From Bordetella parapertussis (lineage in GTDB: Bacteria; Pseudomonadota; Gammaproteobacteria; Burkholderiales; Burkholderiaceae_C), in assembly GCA_943328885.2 (NCBI GenBank), contig CALQBT020000043.1, positions 1-10,873 on the forward strand: a stretch of DNA of 10,873 nt, in the 5' to 3' direction. Below, one piece after another: positions 1-5,901 of this stretch. Positions within the stretch are counted from its first letter, which is position 1. Each line of letters begins with the position of its first letter. The position numbers and the translations under genes are program-made. The notes below the pieces were generated by a model, which saw nothing but the letters and a program-made list of their open reading frames with translations, did not search any database and was not told the DNA's origin.

Positions 1-437
1 AGCCGGCGGAGCTGGCTGGTGATCGTGCCGCCGGAATAGGCCTTCCACTCCCAGACCCTGGCGAGGAATTCCTCGCGGTTCAGCAGCTTCTTGTTGGCAT
101 CGTTGCGGGCGGCGCCCTCGACCGCGAGGCCGATGCCTTCCTGCTCGAGATTGCGCACCACCACCATCTGCGTGGCGATGCCGGCATGGTCGGTGCCTGG
201 CACCCACAGCGTGTTGCAACCCTGCATGCGGTGGTAGCGCGTCAACGAGTCCATGATGGTCTGATTGAAGGCGTGCCCCATGTGCAGCGTGCCCGTCACG
301 TTGGGCGGCGGCAGCTGGATGCTGAACGACGGCTTGCTGCTGTCGAGCGTGGGGGCGTAGATACCGCTTTGCTCCCACAGCGGGCCCCAGTGAGCCTCGA
401 TGGCTGCGGGCTCGAAAGACTTGGCAAGTTCGGTCAT
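1..437 (-). CDS. valS: Valyl-tRNA synthetase, N-terminal part (3' end beyond left edge)
   Basis: This gene encodes the cytoplasmic class I enzyme that charges tRNA(Val) with valine. Only the first 145 codons are in the window; the reading frame stays open to base 1, so the other roughly 800 residues lie to the left. The protein begins [10 protein letters not shown]. It carries the class I nucleotide-binding signature [15 protein letters not shown] at about residues 44-58, whose HMGH is the HIGH-type motif. A second block typical of Val[12 protein letters not shown], follows at about residues 83-93. The ATG at 435-437 is chosen because the family starts close to this point; a GTG two codons upstream is possible. 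No clear ribosome-binding site is seen. It is the last gene of a minus-strand cluster, 139 bp after the small lipoprotein gene, and that gap may hold its own promoter. Identity is very secure. Confidence 0.97.
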   Translation of the reverse strand, partial: MTELAKSFEPAAIEAHWGPLWEQSGIYAPTLDSSKPSFSIQLPPPNVTGTLHMGHAFNQTIMDSLTRYHRMQGCNTLWVPGTDHAGIATQMVVVRNLEQEGIGLAVEGAARNDANKKLLNREEFLARVWEWKAYSGGTITSQLRR

Positions 438-513
438 GGTCACGGCGGCGCCGGCTAGAGGCCTGGCTTGGGCCGCAACGCGTAGGCGATCAATGGAAGA
501 GGGGGTCGCAGAT

Positions 514-550
514 TGTAGGGTGGGGCCGTTGCGCGCCGCGCCAATCTACA
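514..550. repeat. Imperfect 37-bp palindrome, candidate dispersed intergenic repeat
   Basis: The arms are TGTAGGGTGGGGC (514-526) and GCGCCAATCTACA (538-550) around an 11-base GC-rich loop. Ten of the 13 positions form Watson-Crick pairs, one more is a G-T wobble and two are mismatches. It is the only notable structure in the 139-bp gap between valS and the upstream lipoprotein gene. Neither strand has a T-run after the stem, so it is a poor intrinsic terminator. Its TGTAGGGTGGG...CAATCTACA form resembles palindromic units that occur in many copies in some proteobacterial genomes, but that is from memory and the copy number cannot be seen here. Confidence 0.45.
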
Positions 551-576
551 GCGGTCTGACCGGCCGGTGGTTGCCG

Positions 577-786
577 CTACTTCTTGCCTGGCGTGACCGC
601 GTCGACGGTTTTTTCGATCACCTTGCCGGCGACCGAAACACCGGTCGACACCACTGCGCCCGTGACGCTGATGGCTGCGCCAGCCGCAGCGCCTGCCACG
701 CTGACGACCGCACAAGCGCTCAGTGTGGTGACCAGCAGCAAGGCGCTCAGCTTGCGAAGCACAGAGGCACAGGGGTAATGGTTCAT
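577..786 (-). CDS. Small Ala/Gly/Val-rich lipoprotein, function unknown
   Basis: This encodes a 69-residue protein with a bacterial lipoprotein signal. A short N-terminus with Arg11 and Lys12 is followed by a hydrophobic stretch ending in the lipobox LSAC, with the lipidated Cys at residue 25. The mature part is only about 45 residues, almost all Ala, Gly, Val, Ser and Thr, and ends in a Lys-containing tail (VIEKTVDAVTPGKK). This resembles short proteobacterial lipoproteins of the NF038104 type, but that comparison is from memory. The ATG at 784-786 is chosen because it gives a compact signal peptide. An ATG three codons upstream (793-795) is equally possible and would leave only 4 bp after the preceding stop. 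The close spacing suggests co-transcription with the membrane-protein gene upstream. It may sit in the inner or outer membrane; the role is unknown. Confidence 0.72.
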   Translation of the reverse strand: MNHYPCASVLRKLSALLLVTTLSACAVVSVAGAAAGAAISVTGAVVSTGVSVAGKVIEKTVDAVTPGKK

Positions 787-799
787 GGGGCGCATGGGG

Positions 800-1630
800 T
801 CATGGTTTCGGTGGGTTCAGGGGCGGCTCTGGCTCGCCAAAGGTGTCGGTGAAGCTGAACCACAGCGAGACGTAGAACACCGCGGAGAACACCAACCCGA
901 TCGGCATCGTCAGCAGGCCTAGCGTCTGCCTGGCACCCGTCAGCATGGCGGCCACCATCACCAGCAGCGCGACCCCGACCATCAGTCCGGCCCAGCCCAG
1001 CAGGTAGACCGCGAAGGCGGCGCGAGTGCGCCACAGCGCCAGTGTGCTGGTGAACAGCGCTTGCACCAAACTCTGGCCACCCCAGTGCACCAGCGCGGGC
1101 GCGTGCCAGAAAGGCATCGACAGCAGCCCGGCCAGACCGACCCGCACCAGCATGCCCTGCACCAGCCTGGGGTCGGCGAGGATGGCGTCGAGTTGGGGCG
1201 AGGACTTGCCGTCGGCACTGGACTGCGAGATCAGGCGCTGCAAGTTTTCGAACAGACCCCCGTCGACCCAATCGGCCAACCCAATCACCGTCATCGAGCC
1301 GACCGCATAGCAGCCGCACAGCAGCCACTGTGACCGGCGCCGCGATCGGTCGGGGTGGCGAAGGCCCGCGATGAGTTGCAGCGCATGCGCCGGACCGCCG
1401 GCCAGCGTGCTGCGGCTCGCCACCATGAAGCCCAGGCTGAGCATCGGCAGCAAGGCCATGCCCAGCGGGCCACCCAGCACCGGCACGAGCACCATCAGCA
1501 GCAACACCGACAGGAAGAAAAAGGTGAACAGGCCAGCGAAAGCGATCGGCCGGCGCCACCACAGCGCGAAGCCGCGGCGTATCCATTGCCAGCCCTGGCG
1601 AGGTGCTACCGGGTGAAGTCGAAGTCCCAT
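800..1630 (-). CDS. BPSS1780-family integral membrane protein
   Basis: This is a 276-residue inner-membrane protein of unknown function. Hydrophobic segments lie at about residues 30-50, 53-72, 101-119, 158-176, 204-230 and 236-259, giving about six membrane spans. A soluble loop of about 35 residues lies between the third and fourth (about 122-157), and the tail is proline-rich (EPEPPLNPPKP). The amphipathic N-terminal block GWQWIRRGFALWWRRP (residues 13-28) is characteristic of the BPSS1780 family, which is common in Betaproteobacteria; I recognise this by pattern and have not searched for it. The gene starts 25 bp after the thrB stop and its stop is 4-13 bp before the next start, so all are probably read from one transcript. 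A 267-codon open frame over nearly the same bases is a shadow: it is Arg/Ala-rich with no membrane pattern. Confidence 0.82.
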   Translation of the reverse strand: MGLRLHPVAPRQGWQWIRRGFALWWRRPIAFAGLFTFFFLSVLLLMVLVPVLGGPLGMALLPMLSLGFMVASRSTLAGGPAHALQLIAGLRHPDRSRRRSQWLLCGCYAVGSMTVIGLADWVDGGLFENLQRLISQSSADGKSSPQLDAILADPRLVQGMLVRVGLAGLLSMPFWHAPALVHWGGQSLVQALFTSTLALWRTRAAFAVYLLGWAGLMVGVALLVMVAAMLTGARQTLGLLTMPIGLVFSAVFYVSLWFSFTDTFGEPEPPLNPPKP

Positions 1631-1655
1631 GGGTGTCTGGTTGGAGTTGCGGCCT

Positions 1656-2624
1656 TCAGGGAGCCGGGTGCCAGGGTTTGTCGACCCTGGCGCGCAGCAC
1701 GCGCTCGAATTGGCCAGGGTCTTTGGGTTGGATCAGGCTGGCTTGGCGAGGCAGATGCTTGTCGCCCAGCCGTGACAGCCAGAAGCGAAGTGCCGCAGCG
1801 CGCATCAGCGCCGGCAGCAAACGGGTTTCGGCACCGGCCAAGGGGCGCACCTGCTCGTACGCATGGACCAGCGCCTGGGCCCGGTCCTCGTCCAGCGAGG
1901 CATGGTCAGCGCCCAGGCACCAGTCGTTCAGGCAGACCGCCAGATCATAGGCAAAGCGGTCGATGCCGGCAAAGTAGAAATCGAAACAACCGGTGAGCTT
2001 TTCATGCCCCGGCAGGCCGTCGAACAGCACGTTGTCGCGGAACAAGTCCAAATGCACCGCGCCACGCGGCAAGGCAGCGTAAGAGGGTGATGTCGCTAGC
2101 TGTTGCTGGAAGCTCAACTCCGAGGCGAGCAACTGGCGCTGCATCTTGCTGAGGTGGGGCTGCACCTGAGGCGCGATCGTCTGGCACCAAGTCAGGCCTC
2201 GCAGATTGGGCTGGCGCGGCGTGAAATCGGTCGCACCCAGGTGCATGCGGGCCAGCATCTGGCCGAGTTGGGCGCAGTGGTGCAGGTCGGGTGCGAACTG
2301 GTGCTGCCCGGGCAGTCGCTTGACCAGCGCTGCCGGTTTGCCCGCGACCTCGTGCAGCAACAGTCCGTCGGCGTCGGCGCAGGGCTCGGGCACCGGCAGA
2401 CCGCGCTGCGCCAGGTGCTGCATCAGGCCGAGGTAGAAAGGCAGCTGCGCGGGCTGCAAGCGTTCGAACAGCGTCAACACCCATTCGCCTCGGTCGGTGC
2501 TGACAAAGTAGTTGGTGTTCTCGATGCCTGCACTGATGCCTTCGATCGCCCGCAACTCGCCGGTTCCCAGCTTCAGCGTGAGCGCTGCGGCCTCGTCGGT
2601 CGACACCTTGGTGAAAACAGCCAT
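1656..2624 (-). CDS. thrB: Homoserine kinase (fructosamine-kinase/APH-fold type)
   Basis: This enzyme phosphorylates L-homoserine with ATP to O-phosphohomoserine, the step before threonine synthase. The protein has 322 residues, typical of this ThrB type, which has the aminoglycoside-phosphotransferase fold and is unrelated to the GHMP-type ThrB of E. coli. Visible marks are the N-terminus MAVFTKVS, the nucleotide loop region ISAGIENTNYFV (30-41), the catalytic loop HLDLFRDNVLF (191-201; presumed base Asp193, metal ligand Asn198) and the second metal-site block FDFYFAG (214-220; Asp215), followed by DLAVCLNDWC. The ATG at 2622-2624 is chosen because MAVFT is the usual family start. A start 10 codons upstream would overlap the preceding stop and adds a non-conserved leader. 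It begins 8 bp after the lipoprotein stop. No other thr gene is nearby; a position next to polA is a familiar betaproteobacterial arrangement. Confidence 0.95.
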   Translation of the reverse strand: MAVFTKVSTDEAAALTLKLGTGELRAIEGISAGIENTNYFVSTDRGEWVLTLFERLQPAQLPFYLGLMQHLAQRGLPVPEPCADADGLLLHEVAGKPAALVKRLPGQHQFAPDLHHCAQLGQMLARMHLGATDFTPRQPNLRGLTWCQTIAPQVQPHLSKMQRQLLASELSFQQQLATSPSYAALPRGAVHLDLFRDNVLFDGLPGHEKLTGCFDFYFAGIDRFAYDLAVCLNDWCLGADHASLDEDRAQALVHAYEQVRPLAGAETRLLPALMRAAALRFWLSRLGDKHLPRQASLIQPKDPGQFERVLRARVDKPWHPAP

Positions 2625-2632
2625 GCCGCCGG

Positions 2633-2950
2633 TCAGAACGACAGCACCGACCACACCCGCTGGCCTGCCGCGTCACGCTTGCTCGACAGGTCCTGGCCTG
2701 CGCCGGGCAGCAAGATGTCGTAGTCGCGCACACCAGCTGCCTTGGAATGCACGGTCAGGCGCTGGGTCTGGCCGCGCACACGCAACTCGTCGATGCGAAC
2801 ATGGGCATCCTCGCTGACCAATTGCTGCACCAAGGCCTCCGAGTTGCCAGCAGATTTCTGGGCCATGCCACCGGCGCAACCCGATAGCACGCTGGCTGCC
2901 AGCAGCCCGGCCAGCTGCCTGGCCAGAAGCTGCAGAAGAGAAATTTTCAT
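2633..2950 (-). CDS. Small uncharacterised lipoprotein upstream of thrB
   Basis: This encodes a 105-residue protein with a lipoprotein signal peptide: MKISLLQLLARQL, a hydrophobic core, then the lipobox LSGC with the lipidated Cys at residue 25. The mature part looks globular and soluble, with alternating hydrophobic residues suggesting beta strands (VRIDELRVRGQTQRLTV), and ends RVWSVLSF. It is the first gene of the minus-strand cluster and diverges from polA across 66 bp. Some other proteobacteria have a small DUF2782 protein in a similar polA/thrB neighbourhood. Position is comparable, but I cannot confirm sequence homology and do not assign that family. Function is unknown; a periplasm-facing membrane-anchored protein is the most that can be inferred. 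The ATG at 2948-2950 is the only start that precedes the signal peptide. Confidence 0.78.
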   Translation of the reverse strand: MKISLLQLLARQLAGLLAASVLSGCAGGMAQKSAGNSEALVQQLVSEDAHVRIDELRVRGQTQRLTVHSKAAGVRDYDILLPGAGQDLSSKRDAAGQRVWSVLSF

Positions 2951-2956
2951 GCCTGG

Positions 2957-2962
2957 ATTCTA
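2957..2962 (-). promoter_or_regulatory. Candidate -10 element for the lipoprotein-thrB-valS cluster
   Basis: Read on the minus strand this is TAGAAT, matching the sigma-70 -10 consensus at 5 of 6 positions, in the divergent gap before the first gene of the cluster. No good -35 hexamer is found at 16-18 bp. It lies only 6 bp before the ATG at 2950, so a transcript from it would start at or next to the start codon. This is a pattern match only. Confidence 0.35.
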
Positions 2963-3003
2963 GGTGTCTGGCCTGGATCGCTGCCGGGTCGCCAATCCGC
3001 GAC

Positions 3004-3009
3004 CACAAT
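3004..3009 (+). promoter_or_regulatory. Candidate -10 element for polA
   Basis: CACAAT matches the -10 consensus at 4 of 6 positions and lies 7 bp before the polA ATG. No convincing -35 is visible and no Shine-Dalgarno sequence precedes the ATG. It mirrors the candidate on the opposite strand in the same 66-bp divergent region. The support is weak. Confidence 0.25.
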
Positions 3010-3016
3010 CCGGGCC

Positions 3017-5848
3017 ATGAGTCAATCTCCAACGCCCTCCGACGTGACCTTGCCCACCTTGCTGCTGGTCGACGGCTCCAGCTACCTTTACCGCGCTTAC
3101 CACGCGATGCCCGACCTGCGCGGGCCGGACGGTTTCCCGACCGGCGCAATCCACGGCATGGTGGCGATGATGAAGCGCCTGCGCGAGCAGGAGCTCAGCG
3201 CCAGCCAGGACGGTCAGCCTATGGGCCATGCGGCCTGCGTCTTCGACGCTTCGGGCCCGACATTTCGCGATGGCTGGTATCCCGATTACAAGGCCCAGCG
3301 CGCGCCGATGCCCGATGATTTACGGGCTCAGATACCGGCCATCCATGAACTGGTGCGGCTGCTGGGCTGGCCGGTGCTCGAGGTGCCTGGCATCGAGGCT
3401 GACGACGCCATCGGCACGCTGGCGCGGGTCGGCGCGGCCGCCGGGCACCGGGTGATCATCTCCACCGGCGACAAGGACCTGGCGCAGTTGGTCAACGAGC
3501 AGGTCACGCTGATCAACACCATGTCCAACGAGCGGCTCGACATCGAAGGGGTCAAGGCCAAGTTTGGCGTTGCCCCCGACCGCATCATCGACTACCTCAC
3601 GCTGGTTGGCGACGTGGTCGACAACGTGCCCGGGGTCGAGAAGGTTGGCCCCAAGACGGCGGCGAAATGGATTGCTGAGTACGGCTCGCTCGATGCCGTG
3701 ATCGCCTCGGCCGCCAGCATCAAGGGCGTCGTGGGCGAAAACCTGCGCAAGGCGCTCGACTGGCTGCCTCAGGGCAGGCGCTTGATCACCGTGGTGACTG
3801 ATTGCGATCTCGGGCCCTATCTCGAAGGCTGGCCAGGCGTCGAGTCGCTGGCGATGCGCGCAGTCGACCAGGTCGGGCTGTTGGCGTTCTACCAGCGCTA
3901 TGGTTTTCGGGCCTGGCGCCACGAGCTCGAGGGCAAGCTGGCTGTTGTGCTGCCTGCCGCAACGCCGGTCGTCGGCCGGCCCAGCGGGGCGGCCACGCAG
4001 GATTTGTTTGACGCGCCGGCTGCGCCGGCTGTCGAGCGATCGGCAGGCGACTACGAGACTGTTCTCGACCGCGATCGTCTGCACGCCGGGTTGGCGCGCT
4101 TGCGCGCCGCGCCGTTGGCCGCGCTCGACACCGAGACCGATTCGCTCGACCCGATGCGAGCGCGCATCGTCGGCATCTCTTTCGCCGTGCAACCGGGCGA
4201 GGCGGCTTATGTGCCGCTGGGCCATGACTTTCCGGGTGCGCCAGACCAGTTGCCCATCGACGAGGTGCTGGCCGCGATGCGGCCTTGGCTCGAGGACGCG
4301 ATGGCCGCCAAGGTCGGGCAGAACATCAAGTACGACACCCATGTGCTGGCCAATCACGGCATCACGGTGCGCGGTTGGCAGCACGACACCATGCTCGAAA
4401 GCTATGTGTTCGAGGCCCATCTTGGCCACAGCCTGGAAAAGCTTGCCGATCGCCACCTGGGCCGCAAAGGCCTGAGCTACGAGGAGCTGTGCGGCAAAGG
4501 CGTCAACCAGATTCCTTTCAGCCAGGTCGACCTCGATCGCGCCACCCGCTACAGCGGTGAGGACAGCGAGATGACCTTGCAGGTGCACCAGGTGCTGTAC
4601 CCGCAACTTGCCGCGGTGCCGGGGATGATGCGGGTCTACCGCGACATCGAGATGCCGGTGAGCCTGCTGCTGCAGCGCATCGAGCGTCACGGCGTGTTGA
4701 TCGACTGCGCCTTGCTCAACGCCCAGAGCCAGCAACTGGCCGAACGCATGTTGCAACTCGAGCAGCAGGCCTACGAGATTGCCGGCCAGCCTTTCAACCT
4801 GGGGTCACCGAAGCAGATCGGTGAGATTTTGTTCGTCAAACTGGGTCTGCCGGTCAAGAAGAAGACCGCTTCAGGAGCGCCCAGCACCGACGAAGAGGTG
4901 CTGGCAGAACTGGCCGCCGACTACCCGCTGCCGGCGCGCTTGCTGGAATACCGCAGCCTGGCCAAGCTCAAAGGCACGTACACCGACAAGCTGCCGCTGA
5001 TGGTCAACCCGGCCACCGGCCGGGTGCACACCAACTACGCGCAGGCGGTGGCCGTGACCGGGCGCTTGTCGAGCAACGAGCCGAACTTGCAGAACATCCC
5101 GATCCGTACCGCAGAAGGCCGCCGGGTGCGCGAGGCCTTCATCGCCCCGCCGGGCCACAGCATCGTCTCGGCTGATTACTCGCAGATCGAGCTGCGCATC
5201 ATGGCCCATATCAGCGGCGACCCGGGATTGACCAAGGCCTTTGCCGCAGGCCTGGACGTACACAAAGCCACCGCTGCCGAGGTCTTCAACACCACGGTCG
5301 ATGCCGTCACGACCGAGCAGCGGCGCTATGCCAAGACCATCAATTTCGGGTTGATCTACGGTATGGGGGCTTTCGGTCTGGCGCAGTCGCTGGGCATCGA
5401 GCAGAAGGCTGCACGCGACTACATCGATCGCTACTTCGCCCGCTTTGCCGGGGTCAAACGCTACATGGACGAGACCCGAGCGAGCGCGTCCGACCAGGGC
5501 TATGTCGAGACCCTGTTCGGTCGGCGCATCGAGTTGCCCGAGATCCGAGGGGGCAACGGGCCGCGCCGCGCCGGTGCCGAGCGCCAGGCGATCAACGCGC
5601 CGATGCAGGGCACCGCGGCCGACCTGATCAAGCTGGCGATGATCGCGGTGCAGGCCGCCCTCGACGACAACGCCAAGCGAACGGTGATCGTGATGCAGGT
5701 GCACGACGAACTGGTGTTCGAGGTGCCCGACGACGAACTGGACTGGGTTCGGTCCGAGGTGCCGCGCTTGATGGCCGGTGTCGCGCATTGGAGCGTGCCG
5801 CTGCTGGCCGAGGTCGGCGTTGGGCCGAACTGGGAACAGGCGCATTGA
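3017..5848 (+). CDS. polA: DNA polymerase I
   Basis: This is the repair and Okazaki-fragment-maturation polymerase. It has 943 residues, slightly longer than E. coli Pol I (928), and all three domains are present. The N-terminal 5'-3' nuclease (to about residue 310) shows VDGSSYLYRAYHAMP (Asp19), TGDKDLAQL and the LVGDVVDNVPGVEKVGPKTA helix-hairpin region. A linker of about 50 residues follows. The 3'-5' proofreading domain keeps Asp371 and Glu373 (DTE), Asp440 (GQNIKYD) and Asp516 (YSGEDSE), matching E. coli Asp355, Glu357, Asp424 and Asp501, so proofreading is predicted active. The polymerase domain has motif A SADYSQIELR (Asp720), motif B RRYAKTINFGLIYG and motif C VHDELVFE (Asp897), matching E. 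coli Asp705 and Asp882. The ATG at 3017 is the family start. It diverges from the thrB cluster; ppk1 follows 53 bp after the stop. Confidence 0.99.
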   Translation: MSQSPTPSDVTLPTLLLVDGSSYLYRAYHAMPDLRGPDGFPTGAIHGMVAMMKRLREQELSASQDGQPMGHAACVFDASGPTFRDGWYPDYKAQRAPMPDDLRAQIPAIHELVRLLGWPVLEVPGIEADDAIGTLARVGAAAGHRVIISTGDKDLAQLVNEQVTLINTMSNERLDIEGVKAKFGVAPDRIIDYLTLVGDVVDNVPGVEKVGPKTAAKWIAEYGSLDAVIASAASIKGVVGENLRKALDWLPQGRRLITVVTDCDLGPYLEGWPGVESLAMRAVDQVGLLAFYQRYGFRAWRHELEGKLAVVLPAATPVVGRPSGAATQDLFDAPAAPAVERSAGDYETVLDRDRLHAGLARLRAAPLAALDTETDSLDPMRARIVGISFAVQPGEAAYVPLGHDFPGAPDQLPIDEVLAAMRPWLEDAMAAKVGQNIKYDTHVLANHGITVRGWQHDTMLESYVFEAHLGHSLEKLADRHLGRKGLSYEELCGKGVNQIPFSQVDLDRATRYSGEDSEMTLQVHQVLYPQLAAVPGMMRVYRDIEMPVSLLLQRIERHGVLIDCALLNAQSQQLAERMLQLEQQAYEIAGQPFNLGSPKQIGEILFVKLGLPVKKKTASGAPSTDEEVLAELAADYPLPARLLEYRSLAKLKGTYTDKLPLMVNPATGRVHTNYAQAVAVTGRLSSNEPNLQNIPIRTAEGRRVREAFIAPPGHSIVSADYSQIELRIMAHISGDPGLTKAFAAGLDVHKATAAEVFNTTVDAVTTEQRRYAKTINFGLIYGMGAFGLAQSLGIEQKAARDYIDRYFARFAGVKRYMDETRASASDQGYVETLFGRRIELPEIRGGNGPRRAGAERQAINAPMQGTAADLIKLAMIAVQAALDDNAKRTVIVMQVHDELVFEVPDDELDWVRSEVPRLMAGVAHWSVPLLAEVGVGPNWEQAH

Positions 5849-5860
5849 CGCAGAGCGGCG

Positions 5861-5878
5861 CTGTCACAGAGCTGACAT
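5861..5878 (+). promoter_or_regulatory. Candidate Pho box (PhoB site) upstream of ppk1
   Basis: CTGTCACAGAGCTGACAT has the PhoB-site layout of two 7-bp half-sites, CTGTCAC and CTGACAT, separated by 4 bp. It matches the consensus CTGTCATAWAWCTGTCAY at 14 of 18 positions by hand count. A weaker third half-site, GCTTCAT (5883-5889, 4 of 7), continues the 11-bp spacing. The site lies wholly in the polA-ppk1 gap. TAAACT (5889-5894; 4 of 6 to the -10 consensus) begins 10 bp after the box, the spacing usual for PhoB-activated promoters, and no -35 hexamer is present, also as expected. Phosphate-starvation control of ppk is known in several proteobacteria; its operation here is inferred. Confidence 0.62.
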
Positions 5879-5901
5879 CGAAGCTTCATAAACTCAGCAG
5901 C

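Noticed and set aside
783..1586. 267-codon frame on the same strand as the BPSS1780 gene, shifted by one base
   Set aside because: The overlapping frame at 800-1630 has a clear membrane-protein pattern and the family N-terminus; this one is Arg/Ala/Gly-rich without structure.
1355..1996. 213-codon plus-strand frame across the BPSS1780/thrB junction
   Set aside because: It runs antisense through two real genes and has no recognisable features.
2625..2654. Upstream thrB start giving 10 extra residues
   Set aside because: The usual family N-terminus MAVFT begins at 2624; the extension overlaps the preceding stop codon and is not conserved in what I know of the family.
3320..4756. 478-codon open frame on the minus strand inside polA
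   Set aside because: It is antisense to the proofreading and nuclease domains of a clearly real polA. Composition is rich in His, Arg, Gln and Val with no recognisable domain, as expected for a shadow frame in GC-rich DNA.
4871..5845. 324-codon minus-strand frame over the 3' half of polA
   Set aside because: It is antisense to the polymerase motifs A, B and C; no domain, signal or sensible start context.
5788..5901. Extended ppk1 start at 5788 overlapping the end of polA
   Set aside because: The extra 38 residues are unconserved, would overlap polA by 61 bp and would place the Pho box and its -10 inside the coding region.
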